A stretch of DNA of 64,000 nucleotides, taken from positions 4,588,001-4,652,000 of the forward strand of contig BSYQ01000009.1 in NCBI GenBank assembly GCA_030272585.1. The letters run 5' to 3'. Below, one piece after another: positions 1-12,346 of this stretch. Origin of the DNA: Bryopsis sp. KO-2023. Lineage: Eukaryota; Chlorophyta; Ulvophyceae; Bryopsidales; Bryopsidaceae. Every line of letters starts with the position of its first letter. Position 1 is the first letter of the stretch. The notes beneath the pieces were generated by a model. It did no database searches. It was not told the DNA's origin and saw only the letters and a list, made by a program, of their open reading frames with translations. The translations under genes were made by a program, and so were the position numbers.

Positions 1-3000
1 TTGAAGGTATCCTTCAGATCGATACCACGTTTTTAATTCCTTGGCCTCTTCTGTATCAGGAGAGATGGTAAGAAAACTCCTGAAATGAAAAAAAAAAAGA
101 ACTTGATTACACATGTGGAAGAAGAAAAGAAAAAAGGAAGGACGATGAAACTCATGTTCTATTTATTAAAAAAATGGACTATTTCTATTTTAAGAAAATC
201 GAACTTTTTTTCCTACTTTAAAAAAGTTGGTACTTTTTATAGTCGGAAATCACATGGCACCGAGCGATCGTTTCGAATCATTTTCCGACACTCCATGTGG
301 TTTTCAACTCAGATTCCAGCAAATGTTTTTTTTTTGATATATCTTTGCCGAAAAAGAAAAAAGTCGAAGGAATGAGTTTGATTGCTGGATTGTACAGATC
401 CCCCCCCAAAAAAATAATATATATACATATATATATATATATATTAATCAATTAATTTTTAAAAAACAGGGTGCAAACCACGTTGGAGCTTTGATATCCA
501 CCATCATTCTCGTCTCTATTTCTATTTCAGGTGGCTGGATTTCACATGTTTTCTTTTTAATTTTTATTTTGCACCTTTTAGTGGAATTGAGGGAAAGCCC
601 GTTGAAATCTGTAACTCTGCAAGCCGATACTGCAACGACAACATCGTCGTCGATCACCATGTCCTCGAGTTTGGCAGCCGCCTCAGCCAATTTATCCCAA
701 CATGTGAGCGTAACAGATTTGAAACTGAAAAGAACAGAAAAAAACAACCTGAAAACTGAAAAGAACAAAAAAAAAACAAGTTGAATACCTGAGTCAAATA
801 CTGGTGCAAGATTCCCTTTTCTCGCAATCGTACGGAAATGAAAAAAACCAAAAAGAGAAAGGAAAAACAAAAAAAACAAAAAAACGAAGGAGGTCGATCC
901 AAAGCTTACATGTGTCGATCGAAATCAAAGAGGAAGAAAACCCCGTCAACAACAGCAGAGCACATTACCAAATAAAAGTAATGATTAGAATTAAATTAAA
1001 GCCAGAATTTCGTTTCCCTCGTTCGATCAACCAGCACAAGATCTTACCTTTTGTCCATGATGGAAATATCTCTTCTGACAAGCTCCAAGTCGTCTTTCTT
1101 CCTTTTCACAGTGCCCGTTTTTCCAGTCGACACCACGACCCCCATGACAGACACAGGGACCTGGACTCCCCCCCCCCAAAAAACACAAAACATCAAAAAC
1201 CCAAATAAACAAACATCCATCTCGTCTTGCAGCAAGATCTCGGTATGGTTTATACCTTTCCCAAGAATCGAATATATAATTATATATATAGATATATATC
1301 AGCCCACTCCTCCCCTCAAACTCACCTGTCTGCCCAAGTACCTCTGAAGGTCACCTATTTTAGTAATTTCCAACTGTTCCTTCATTTTTGATGTGTCTTG
1401 GTCAGCACACTCTTCCACAACGCTCCTGTGGATTAAAAAAAAAAACAACATTCCACAAGTGAAATTCGGGAACAAAAAATTGCACTGCTTACTTGACAGA
1501 CATGAGACCTTGTCTGTGTTCGAACCAGGACGAAAAAAAAAAAGAACATCGAAGGGAAAAAAAAACAAAAACCAAAAAGCAGAGGTAGGAATATTGAAAA
1601 TTCTTGTGTCATCGTTCGATTGCGGGCATCAATGAAATCAGAAAATTTGCAAAGTTGTTTTTTCTTTAAAATAGTAAACTTTCGGCTGAGGATGCACAAC
1701 CCCACCTTTTATCGATATGAAGAGCATAATGGAAGGCCAACGAAGAGAATCTTTTGTTGGCTGGCTTCACGCTGAACTTTGACAGAATGTACACCTGCAA
1801 TCAACACAGATTGCATTTCAAGACAAATTGCGGTGAACATGCTACAGAAAATATATTGTTAAGGGTTCGGGAAAAAAGCCCCCCCCCCCACTGTTCCTAC
1901 CTTGTCAACTTTGAGGGCATCGTAATATTTGTCAGCTTGTTCCTTCCAAAACGTCACTTCGGCTTGGGTGCCCTACGGAGAACACCACAAAAGTTTTTTC
2001 CATTGATTGTTTTTTTTTAGGGTTTTTTCCAAATGCCCTTGCTACCAATCGATCAAGATCAACTTGATCATCACACTTTTTCCTGTCACACTTTTCTTTC
2101 ACAACACAAAAATTCCATTCACAAACTTCGATGCTTGGCTCACGTTTTCGTCCACGACTTCGGCTGAGAACAGGCTGCATGATTGGCCATTTTGGGTGAA
2201 GGATTTCATGTCCGTTTTCATGGAAACTTTCACTTTCACTTTCCAGTCGCCATAAGGGTTCAACGCTTCGAGGGGGGTCACAAAGGGGGTCGCAGAGGCC
2301 ACCTGGATAGTGCTCCCTCTGAGAAACAGGGGCAAGAATCAAAAGGCACAGAAAATCAGCCCAGAATTCTCTCCTCCAGCACTTTTTCATGGTCAGAAAT
2401 TCCTTGGGGTGGATTATCGGTCCTCCAGCAGTTTTTCAGTGTCAGACACAAACAGTGACATTCGAATGCAAAGCACTGTAAACACACATGTGTCAATGTT
2501 TTGCAAAACATGAAAACCTACAGCCAGGATCGGCCAGCACTTCCTCTACAGTGCTTTTTCCGGGTTTATTTTCTTCAGTTTTGCGAACTCGCGAGCATGA
2601 TTCGAGTGTGTCTCAATGGAAAGCCTGTAAGCCAGCTCTTACCCACCTGCGCTCAGGAGTTTTGTCATCCTTCCAGCTTTTCGGGGCCTCGCGATTCTCT
2701 TGCCCCTGCACGACGCCCCCCTTGCTGTTCCCCTGGGAGCTCTTGATCGACTCGAACCCCAGGACCTCCACCGACACCATGTTCAGTTTGCCCTCCCCGT
2801 CTTTCCGAAACTCCTTGACGCGAATCACGCTCCCTTCTTGGACAGCCCCGCAATGAATCAGGTTGAGGACAGGTTCCGAAACCATCAGACCACCAATGCT
2901 GTCGACACCATCTGTGCACTCGTGCCTGTATTTCTTCTCGTCCACTCTGGTTAGCTTCCTCACCTGGTGATGTAGGATTCGGCTTCAGATATACACCCAG

Positions 3001-3248
3001 CGTTTCAGATTGCGACATGCACAGAGTTCCACGTCGCGCGAAAATTGTTTATCCAAATAGGATGTCTTCCTCCGCGACGTGTACCCAGATAATGCGAATC
3101 GGGGAGGAATGCCGTAGTGGACACACCCAAGCTAGCAACAAGAAAGCGATAATTTCCAATAATTGTTCTGCCCGACCTGCAGCGCAAAACCTCCAGGCAC
3201 GTCCCCCTTTTTCACCGAAGCAACCGTCCCTTTTTTGACGTTGTACAT
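1..3248 (-). CDS. RPA1: Replication protein A 70-kDa subunit (RPA1), 3' end beyond the window
   Basis: Large subunit of the nuclear single-stranded-DNA-binding heterotrimer used in replication, repair and recombination. I recognise it by following the family order of OB folds on the minus strand. Supported exons: 3177-3248 (start MYNVKKG), about 2964-2995, 2647-2944, 2144-2302, 1901-1972, 1706-1794, 1326-1425, 1048-1160, 575-724 and 79 to the left edge. From 2302 leftwards every junction is GT-AG and the phases agree. The first two exons give the N-terminal protein-interaction fold (TDGVDSIGGLMVSEPVLN). Exons from 2302 to 1706 give DNA-binding domain A (DWKVKVKV, SLFSAEVVDEN, VTFWKEQADKYY), and those from 1425 to 575 give domain B (ISIMD, LTCWDKLAE, VSACRVTDFNGLSL). 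The zinc-ribbon domain C would lie left of position 1. Unresolved: the acceptor of the second exon, a possible 19-nt intron at 2945-2963, and the linker exon between 2302 and 2647, where phases do not match without another small exon. Confidence 0.87.
416..445. repeat. (AT)n microsatellite in an RPA1 intron
   Basis: Almost pure alternating AT with one TAC interruption. It lies inside the intron spanning 80-574. Confidence 0.9.
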
Positions 3249-3534
3249 GGCTGCTTTCCTCTATTCTCTGTTCTCAGGTCCCCGCTCGATCGCCGCGCTG
3301 CTTGCCTTTCCCCTGCGTTCCTGGTTCGAGACAAGTGCCCAAATATCCCTGCACGCAGTGCCAGCTACTGGCGTTTCCATGACGCACTCAACAAATACAG
3401 TCATTATCACGTGATTTTCTCGCTGGAAAAAGCTCACAACTATTTAATAAACAGAAAAGAGCAGTCTTTCTCTCTCTCTGTTTGTACCAGGTGGTTTTGT
3501 CGAGAGGCAGGGAAAAAGTGTGCGTCGCAACGTC
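3249..3534. promoter_or_regulatory. Divergent promoter between RPA1 and CGR1
   Basis: The 286 bp between the two start codons must hold both promoters and both 5' leaders. Nothing decisive is visible: a weak tttaataaa-like AT patch near 3440-3450 and a CT run near 3469-3479. The head-to-head arrangement of a replication gene and a ribosome-biogenesis gene is seen directly; co-regulation is only an inference. Confidence 0.4.
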
Positions 3535-5289
3535 ATGACGTCTCCTTTCGACGATGGATGGGTCCCTGAGCAAGTTAAGCCGCCGTGCATGGTGGACTTG
3601 AGAGGGGTGGCGCATGGGCCCAGGGGGTACAAGAAGAAAAACGAGGAGCGGTTCGGTATTAAGAGAAAAGCCGACGACATGGATGTCGCGGAGGCCGCGG
3701 AGGGGACAGAAGAGATCATGGCTGTGGACGTTCCTTCGGTCAGATCTCTCAAGAGGACGAAACTGAACATCGCTGGAGCAGGAAAGGCAAGTGGCTAGGC
3801 CTCCTTTGAAGGAAGTCAGCTGTCCGAAAAAGAAGCAAATGGGAAATGAAAAGAAGAAAAAATCGGGCATAGAAAGATTCTACCAATAAAATTTGGAAAA
3901 AGGATTTTGTTTCGGTTTCAGCCAGTCAAGAACAAGAGCAAGAATTGATCCATTATCAAGCTATCAGTCATGTGTTTTTTTGCTCCTACTGGTAATTAAT
4001 AGGGATTTTCCAAAACTATATATTTTATTTATTTCTTTATTTCTTTCCTCTTCACAGGTGTCAAAACGGACATGGAAAGTTCCTGGTGATAGGATGTGTT
4101 CTCTGAAATCCGATACGCTGAAAACTTCTTGGGAATACAAAATGGAGCAAAGAAGGGTAAAGAAGGAATTCCAAGAGGGAGTGAAAGCCGTCAAGGCTGC
4201 ATATGGTGCTAAGCAAAAGGTAATTTTTTCGATTCCATAATGTCGAATTTCACCAGTACCCACTGCATACTGCATAATATTTCATCCCAGCTTTTTTTTT
4301 TTTTTTTTTTGCTTTGGTTTTTTTTTGTTTTTTCGGGGGTGGGAAAATGGGGGATTTCTTAAAAAAGGAAAAAAAAAAGAAAAAAACGTTTGGATCGGCC
4401 CTCTTTTGGGTGTTTTTTCCCTCCCCCAGAAAAAGGAATGACTTGTTGGTTGCGATAATGAGAAAATAATCGATTGCAGTAAAAATGTGTTATTTTTTTT
4501 TTAATTTCACAAGAGACACTTGAGCAAGCGCAAAAGGATGATATTTCTTTCTTTCTTTTTTTTTTTTTTTCCACGCCCGCAATTTTTTTTCTCCCTTGGT
4601 ATTATATGCAATGGCAAACTGATAGAATGCATCCCTTCTTGCACCTGTTCGTAAAGGAGCAGCCCCCCCCCCCCCAAAAAAAAAAAAAAAAGAAATAAAA
4701 AGAAATAAATTTTAAAAATGGAACTGGATGTAATGTATGACTAATTTTGTGATCCCATCGCAAAGTCTTCCTTGTACCTAGTTCTTTCCTTTTTCATTTC
4801 CTGACTGGTTTATCGCACAAACAGTTGAATATTTTTCAAGTTTGTGGAGGTCGAAGAAAACGTGGGGATGGCAAGTTGGAGTTTGGACGACCTTAAATTT
4901 TTCTCAACTCCTTGTTTCTTAAACTAGTTTTTAAAATCTTCTGTTTTTTTTTAAATCTAACCAGGCCCTGAGGGAGGCCAGACAAAAGACGGAAGAGAGG
5001 AAGGAGGAAAACAGGAAAAAGAGCGCAGTTGTGCAGAAGGTAACTTTTGTTCTAATTAATGCTCATATATATATAATTAATGCTCGTTACGGAGAGGTGT
5101 TTCCTGTTGCTTTTTTCTGTATTTCAAAATCCTAAACTCAATTTAAAATATAAATTTTATTTACAAAATTTTCTTTGAAATCTTGCCTATGATGTGCTGT
5201 GGTACTAGATTTCGAATCCAGACACTCTGAAAAAAATGATGGCCAGCAAGAAGCAGCGCAAGAAACTCATGATGGCCGACACGAATTGA
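3535..5289 (+). CDS. CGR1: CGR1/CCDC86-family rRNA-processing protein
   Basis: Small, highly charged nucleolar protein of the Cgr1 family, needed for pre-60S rRNA processing in yeast. Exons 3535-3786, 4058-4219, 4965-5039 and 5209-5289 join in phase 0 to give 189 residues. The family core is clear: TWKVPGDRM, then SWEYKMEQRR, then a long Lys/Glu/Arg helix, then ISNPDTLKKM and a basic tail. The first 84 residues are a poorly conserved acidic-basic leader with a likely nuclear localisation patch (GIKRKADD). The start is the first ATG in the frame. Intron 1 (3787-4057) begins with GC: the exon ends GGAAAG and the intron starts GCAAGT, the usual consensus for GC-AG introns. Using the nearby GT at 3791 would break the frame. 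Introns 2 and 3 are GT-AG. Confidence 0.88.
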
Positions 5290-7822
5290 GGGGTTCGTAT
5301 ATTTGCGTCGAGGAAATTTCATGCAGCATGGATTGTTGCATTGGTTTGGCTCATCATATCCATCTCCGCAAAATATTTATTTTTGCTCTGGTGGGAGGTC
5401 ACCCCCCCCTGTTTGGGGAATGGAAAAAGTTTGGCCTGGTTTTGGTGGGTGGTTACATTCTTTTGGAGCCTGATTTGTTCGCACAGTGGTTGGGGTAATG
5501 TCTTGAGGTTTGCTGGTTTTATGAAAGTTGCTGGTGACACTGCCAGTGTGTGTGTGAAAGAAACTGGGGTGTGGAGGATTGTCTGGAGTGAACCATGAAA
5601 CTTGAGCAATGATGAAACATTTATGCGATCCCATTGAATCGAAATACAGTGGCAGTTTACAAGACAAATGTGGGGTGAGTGCGTACAATTTTCCAGAAGT
5701 AAACCTGAATTAAACCTAGAACAAAAAAAAATCTGTAAAGCGAAAAAGTGAAAAAAAAAGTGAATTTTGACGACGACCTTCACGAAGCTATGGTGCCTTA
5801 TGTCAGGTTCGTACAAAACCAGTGGGATTCTCAGCCAGTTGAACTTCCTTTCTGGGAGATTGTGGATCAAATCTCTGACCAGCATATTTCTTCCACACCT
5901 GGCACTTGATAGCTTTCTTTAGCATCTTTGAGATCTCAAAAACAGTGCAACCACTGGACCCAGCCAGCCTCTTCAGCCCTTGGGAAAGTGGCTTTTTTTC
6001 CGGCAATAAAAGAGATGGACTGTACACTCCTCTACAGTTTTGTTCAAGTGTATTTACACCAAGCCTTTAACCCTAAAAACCCCGAAAACAGGCAATCCAC
6101 TGTGATCTGGAGAACCCAGCATCCCATTTGTCAATAATCTAAAAAATCTCCCCCCGCTATGGTTCAAAAACAAAGGAATGTCTGTAACATGAAGATGTGA
6201 AGGCTTGATCCTCATCCCAATTTGTTGCTCCCTGTCGAGACCCCGCTTGAAGTGGTTCTGTCGACTTTTATGTAAGAGAAGAAGAAGAAAAAACACCCAA
6301 AATATAGAAAAGAAAAAAAACACCATCTCAATTGAAAATTCGCCCAGACAAAGAACCCCATGTCCTTTGTAAGATCTATACCCCACCCATTTTTGTAAAA
6401 TATATATATATGTATAATTTTTTTTTCGACATATTTGTCGACCCCCCCCCTCCCCTCATGACCTGATTTCTTACAATCATACTTGAAAATGTTTGGTCAA
6501 AAAATGGGCCGACGAAATATTTTCCTCACAGAACTAACGATTCCGAAAAAAAAATCGAATAGGGCAACCCCCCCTTTTACTCTTTTTATTCCGCTAATGC
6601 CATGTATCTCCCCCCTCCCCCCCCTAAACGTTTGCATCGAATATCGAAATTGAGCCTTAAGAATATGTATGGAAAAAAGAAACTCTAGTTGCGTGTCCAT
6701 CTCTGTCCTGGTTTGGGAAGAAAAAAAATCTTTTGCTTTTTTCCCCCCACCATGCACCCCAACAATAAAGACAAAAAAATCACTGGCAAGGCTCAAAATT
6801 ATCCAGAGACAAATCAAAGAGCTGTATGCCCCGCCCCCCCCCCCCCCCCAAAAAAAAAAGGGAGGATAACCCCCCACACGCAACACACAATATATCCATA
6901 TTGCACCCCTTATATTCTTCACTATAAATCCACCTGATCTTTTAAAAAACAAAGTGACCCGCACCCTTCCCCCGCACTTCTTTGTTTTTGTTTTTTTCCT
7001 CGAAATTGGCAGTTTCCAGAAACCGCCCCCAACAAATTCCCATCCCCATGATAATTTCATTTCGTCTCTGAGGAAATGACCAATACTTTTTGTTCGTTTC
7101 TCTCTCCTCTTTTTTTCTTTTTTGTTTTGTTGATCATGACACCAAGAGCAATGCTAAAAATCATACAAAAAGATAGTTATAGTTTTTCAACCATTTTCTC
7201 CCCCGGTGTTTTTTTCAACACCTCTCCACCCGCATCAATAATCAAAAATTCAACCCCACCCAGCACCATCCTCATTAAATAAGCAAAAACAGCAGGGGCT
7301 CTTTTCTCTCTTGTAGGAGTTTACTTCCAAAAGAAAAAAACAGCTCCGACTAAAAATTGAGCTAAAAATGAATTCGACCACATTGACCTTCGGAACGAAA
7401 CAATATGTGGCGTTTTTCCTTGGGCAGCAAAAAAAAAAACACCCTAATGATTTTTCTCTTTTCTTCATACCAGCTCAGCTGATCGCATAAACTATCGATA
7501 CATATATACATCGGCTTATTATTGATTTTCCGCCTCATTTCTTGGGTATTTTTTTTCTCTCTATCTCTATCTCTTTCTCTTTGTGGTTTTGTCTTTTTGT
7601 TTTTCCTTTTTTGTTTTTGTTTTCGTTTTTCTCTCCTCTCAATTTAATGCGAGAAGAGCAAGGCAACATAAAATAGATAACACATGCACCCCTAAATCCC
7701 TTTTTTTTAACCAAATAAAATCGCCAGACCCCCTATCCTCAAAACCAAGAATTAACCATCCTTCACTGAAACATAAACCACACTCCCACCCCCCATACCA
7801 ACAGCCACCATCTGAAACTTAC
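5290..7822. other. AT-rich spacer without a supported gene
   Basis: Mostly homopolymer runs (A, T, C), short microsatellites and open frames created by them. One patch at about 5765-6030 has more even base composition and is open on both strands. Read plus it gives a 47-codon run ending in a stop at about 5910; read minus it gives a basic segment. I could not place splice sites or a family on either reading, so I do not call a gene. Confidence 0.5.
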
Positions 7823-9045
7823 CTGTCTTATCGCCACAAATTCCGAGTCAGTCATGGAAGTCCTCGCCAGAAAAGGGTCCTCAGTCAGACGGACATCACC
7901 ACTGGGATCAGAATAATCAACAAAGCACAAAATCTGAGATTCATACACCCCATATGGGCAGCCACCAATAACCCCGCAAGTATAGCTGTGGTCCATCGGC
8001 ATTTCCCTATCGAACGTCAAATCCAGGTGAATTTCAGGCTCCCCGCTTTCACATTCAGTCCTCACAGAAGCAGCCATGCCACCAGGAAGCCACTCTCCAC
8101 AGTTGCACTGCTCTGGATCAGGGAAAAAGGGGTCTCCCTCTGGAGGGACGGCCATTTTTTCACCGATTCTTAAGGTCCCGTCGTCGTTCGAAACACCACA
8201 AGATGGGGTCAAGGATTTGTCATGGAGGTTCACCGTTTCGCCATAGACTTGCAGCAGGCAAGTTGAGTTGCCTTTGTGGAAGCTCACGTCGCATGTCTGA
8301 CCCCTGCAATCCCTGATAATGGTGTAATGCAGAGGACAGAGTTAATTTCACCAGTAATCTGGTGTCAAAAATAGAACAGAGTGAAAGTCAATGACCTTGA
8401 TTGGGTAATTTGTATGTGGGGTGTCCCCTCTTATGCAAATTTTCACCATTATGCAATAAGTTCATTATCTATATCCATGATTCTTACATAAGAAATATCT
8501 TTGTGATGGACCACAATTATCCATCCTTTGCTTAGTGTTAGGCTTTCAGCACGGATGCGATAAATGTGAAAAGAAGAACACTGCGATTTGAATATTTCTG
8601 CAATCCACAAAGAATACTGTGATTTGAATATTTCTGTAATCCACGATGAACCGATATTTCAGTTCGAAATTTCAGTTCAAAATTTTAAAGACAGCTGGGG
8701 CTGCTTGATTTCCTTTCAAGAAATCCCGCGTTAGGTTTTCGCTTTTCCCAACCTTCCGAGGAACACTGGCGTTTCTTTGTCCTGGGTGCAATCCGCTCGA
8801 ATTCTCTCCACCATTTCACACATCAGCGCCACCCTCGCCGCCAGCGGAAAGGGAACAGCATCGCCACAACTCGAATTCAAATAGTTCACCGCATGGGCTC
8901 CGTATGGCACTTCAAATCTATCCAACACCGCCTTCTCGATGCTGAATTCCAGCTCGCTCCAGATATGCGACCCGGACACCGCACGCAAGCGACTCAATAT
9001 CACGAGTACCAAAACGGCGGCGATCGAGAATGGGGGACATGGCAT
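7823..9045 (-). CDS. Secreted cysteine-containing protein, unknown family (3' end not found)
   Basis: Two exons, 8753-9045 and 7823-8303, join in phase 2 with GT-AG borders. Exon 1 starts MPCPPF, then a hydrophobic stretch IAAVLVLVILSRL and AVSGS, a typical signal peptide. The mature part carries several cysteines (SSCGDA, ALMCEM, ADCTQ, QTCDV, STCLLQ, PSCGV, CNCGEW, ECESG, YTCGV, GCPYG, ILCFV), suggesting a disulfide-bonded secreted or cell-surface protein of more than 257 residues. Exon 2 ends at a good donor (cag|gtaagt at 7822), so at least one more exon lies further left; I did not find it. I do not recognise the family. Confidence 0.6.
8580..8649. repeat. Two-copy tandem duplication, about 36 bp unit
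   Basis: The unit containing GATTTGAATATTTCTG and AATCCAC occurs twice in direct succession with a few changes. It lies in the intron of the secreted-protein gene. Confidence 0.75.
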
Positions 9046-10046
9046 GGTGTGGCGGCGGTGGCGAATCCTGCGAACCGCAGCACATCACAACGCAAAAAAT
9101 CAACAACCCTCATTTCCCCCTCCGAGGTCTTCGAACGACCAGCCAAGTGAGTCCACCCTGCAAGAAACGAGCGCGACCCGCTGTTGATGCACAGCGAGAA
9201 ACATATGCGAAACGCATGTGTATTGCCCTGATCTGCCACCCAAGCCGACGATGGAGGGCGCCCCTACTGTCCGTTCAATGTACCGCACCTCGCTGGGAAA
9301 TCCGATCTGTTGCAGTATTAACTCAGCGGTCACCTTTTCGTTCAGCCAGCACCTCTTGTTACGAACCTTGGCGCTTTACCTTTCAGTTTCTTCAGGCCCC
9401 CTTTTCGTGAACTTGAATTCGAGTTTTCACCGCGGCAAGATGCTCCACCAAATCAATTGGAACAGTAAACATTCCCACAACCAGGGATGGTGCGTGATAT
9501 GTACTTTCCTAATCGCTCTTCTATTCTTGCACACCGTTAAACGCTGACGCGGTCGAATTCCATAATTGTTCGCACCATCAGATTGTGGTGGGGTGCGACC
9601 GGGGGGGACTTAATGATTGATTCCACTGCGAACTTTCTGTGCAAATTATTGAATCTAAAAAAGAACGAAGCACTTGAATCCTCCAGCCGGGAAAAAAAAA
9701 GCGGAACAGCTCACCAGCATGGGAGGGTAAGGAAGCCAAAAAAAAAGAATTTTCCGGACGTCAGCAAAAAATATCAAGAGTATTTGGCAGCAAAAAAAAA
9801 TTAGTAATTTCAACTTTTCCTAACCAAGAACGCTTGACGGTTAGCGTTATGTTGTAATGGACGACCTTGTGACAGTGTAAACCGGCGGCTGGAAATGTTA
9901 ACAGTTGTGACAGTTTTGATCGTGGAATAGTCAACATGGTTCTGTTGGTTATACGGACTTCTGGACAATAAAAGTTCGGTGCATTGGTTCTGTAAGCCAT
10001 CTCTCTATTGTGTTTGACCTTCAAGAGACCTGCCTGTTCTCGTCAG

Positions 10047-10454
10047 GAAATTGCAAACCCCCAACCGCCGCCCACATTCAGCACGACGCTGGTCTTGCCA
10101 GGCAGAGGAACCTATCCAATCGAGATAGCCAGAGGGACGGCCGAGGAATACAAGGAATCCAGAAAACTCTTACCAGGTGGGGATGCCCCACCAAGACCTG
10201 TCTCGCTGCGTGTGTATTATCATAACCAAGCCCTTATGAAGTCGCACTCGTCCTGGCTCGCACGGATTCGAGGCCGATGGTGTTCCGGCACTGCAGACGT
10301 CTCGATGAAGTGGAGTTCAGGGCTGCAGTCTCAGCTCGACTGAGTTTGGGCAGGGAATTTTAGTATGTCGTGTCGAGACAGTCTTGACCAGGTGTGTTTT
10401 TCTCCCTCAGATCGCGCCGCCATCGACTTCGTCCTAATCGCAGCCGACTCCTGA
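10047..10454 (+). CDS. C-terminal two exons of an unrecognised gene
   Basis: Exons 10047-10176 and 10411-10454 are joined by a GT-AG intron with a good acceptor (ctccctcag). They give a 57-residue C-terminus that starts EIANPQPPPTF and ends FVLIAADS at a TGA. The phases agree (one base plus two). The upstream acceptor (ctcgtcag at 10046) shows that more 5' exons exist, but none between 9050 and 10046 can be supported. The family is unknown. Without the junction match this would be noise, so confidence is moderate. Confidence 0.45.
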
Positions 10455-11659
10455 CAATCTGACGTTCACGGGAGCTTTGGGCGTCAAGCATACTGAGTAT
10501 GGTGAGTTGCATGTATGTGTGTTTGATTGAGGAGACAATATGGGATTTCTTTGTTTAGTGTTTGCACTAAACACTGTATCATCGTAAATTCCCACAGAAA
10601 CACCCTCGTTTCTTCTTTTAATAATCCTGTTGCACCCTTTTCCTGCTTGTTTAATTTGGTCTGCACAATTCGACCCAGCAGCGAGATGGAAAGGAAATGG
10701 AGTGTGTATCAAGCAATAACTTCTGCAGAAAACAGAGACAGCTGGACACTGCTGTCGCTTACACTGTGGTGCAAGGGGTTCATAAGATTTGTCATGGCAG
10801 GAGTGTTGGGAATGGGGCTCCTGCCATGATACGGTCTGGAAAGGAACAATTTACTTTGGATTCACTCATCAAAAGGACACAGTTTCATTAGTGTAATGTA
10901 AGTGATTGAATAAGATACTTGAGATTAAGCTGATCTCCACATTTTGCCAGTGGAGTCTCCTTTGATGAACCTTGCATCGGTGCATGGATGGAAATTAAAA
11001 TCACTGTGACATAATGTCCAACAATCCAAAAAAAAGCAAAGCATCAGGTGAGCAATAAGGTTGATATTGTGGATGCACAGCCGCGTAGGCCAGAACGAAT
11101 TCTCGACAGTGGATTTCCACACAGAGCCCCCCCCCTTGAAGTGCCAGGAACTGAATATTAATCATTGTGTCCTGATCTGGTGCAACTAAGATTCATGGAA
11201 GAATTCAGGGATGGTGTGACAAGAATCATGACTCTTCCTCCTGGAGATAAGCGAGAGCAAAACCACCTGGAAATCCCCAACGAATATCCAAGTCAATTTT
11301 CTCATGCTTTCATCAACCATTGGAAAAACATAACGTGATGTGCAGGTGTTCTACTGAATGTGCCAAAAACCGATCGATGCATTCGCAAATTTTACGATGG
11401 GGGTTGTTTTGTTTTGAGATGGCCCCCCCCCCCCCTCAAGATGCTCCTATGCGAATCGTTATTTGAGCGTCCACAGCTCGCAGGTCGAGCGTCCCAACCA
11501 CAAGACAGTTCAAACACCTTGACCGTGAAAAAGGATTTACAACTGGGCCAGCCTAGTACAGCGCAGAAGAAATCGCTCCGACAACTCCCACCGAACGAAT
11601 GCACCTCAATGATATGCATGAGGAGCATCAAAAAAACCCGAATGTGAATCCCGAGTGCA
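10455..11659. other. Spacer, no gene seen
   Basis: No supportable exon, RNA gene or repeat beyond short homopolymers such as the C run at 11424-11436. Confidence 0.5.
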
Positions 11660-12346
11660 TCACCAATCCGCCCGGGGTCCCCAAGAACCGTTCGTCATGG
11701 GAAGCCCCGGAACGAGAAGCACTCCCGCGGTCCACTGAACAGTTTCCGGTGCCTCTGGATGTCGTTCTCGCATGGCTTCACTGACTTGGCCTTTCATGTT
11801 GAACTCAGGGTTTTGGGGAGCTTCCGTGAATTTCAGCCAGCAGTCGCCTTTGGAGTGCGAGTGGGCGTCAGGCTCCCAACAGACGTCAAACGGACACCAG
11901 GTCCACGTGTTGCAAGGGAGTGCCTGTAAAGGTCCCCCCTCAAGAGGTTTGTGCTCGAGGCATGCTTGCTCGCACTCCCTTCCAGTAGCCTTGGTGTTCC
12001 CGATCCCCCATCCCACCGCGATACCGTCTATGTCCGCATTCTCCAGGTACACTGTTCCCCACTCGGGGACCTCCTTACCCGCAGCAAGCGACGCGTTGTA
12101 GAATTCTACGTATTTCACCCCCGTGGGGCTGTCCAGCAAACACTGGTAGTCGACATGGGCGTAAGCGTCCACCGCGGGTGAACCACAAACCCGTTCGAGG
12201 CTGATCGAATCTGGATCTTGTATGTCGAGGGTCTCAGCCACAGTTGCAGTTTCTCCAGGTCGCAGAACCAGCACCTGCTGTGCAACGAGAAACGCAGTGA
12301 GTATCGCTGCGGTTGTGAACAGGACGATGGACCTCTTGTTGGCCAT
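11660..12346 (-). CDS. Apple/PAN-like signal-anchored or secreted protein
   Basis: Single-exon frame of 228 residues. The N-terminus (MANKRSIV, then LFTTAAILTAFLVAQQVLVL) is a signal peptide or type II membrane anchor with a short basic cytosolic side. The luminal part has a cysteine pattern like plant and algal apple/PAN domains: CEQAC, then PCNTWTWC, then DVCW, then GDCWLK, followed by VQWTAGVLLVPG. Such domains usually bind carbohydrate or protein at the cell surface; for this protein that is inferred from the family. The start is the first ATG and no splice signal is needed. It lies 568 bp downstream of the ZYP1 stop, on the same strand. Confidence 0.72.
   Translation of the reverse strand: MANKRSIVLFTTAAILTAFLVAQQVLVLRPGETATVAETLDIQDPDSISLERVCGSPAVDAYAHVDYQCLLDSPTGVKYVEFYNASLAAGKEVPEWGTVYLENADIDGIAVGWGIGNTKATGRECEQACLEHKPLEGGPLQALPCNTWTWCPFDVCWEPDAHSHSKGDCWLKFTEAPQNPEFNMKGQVSEAMRERHPEAPETVQWTAGVLLVPGLPMTNGSWGPRADW

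Noticed and set aside
785..900. Extra RPA1 exon between 724 and 1048
   Set aside because: Phase and family alignment both require the exon at 1048-1160 to join directly to 575-724.
4290..4700. Homopolymer-rich block as a structured RNA
   Set aside because: Only T, A and C runs inside a CGR1 intron; no stem with compensatory features seen.
7583..8173. 196-codon plus-strand frame
   Set aside because: Antisense to the spliced secreted-protein exon at 7823-8303; its start lies in a T-rich tract and the composition is low complexity.
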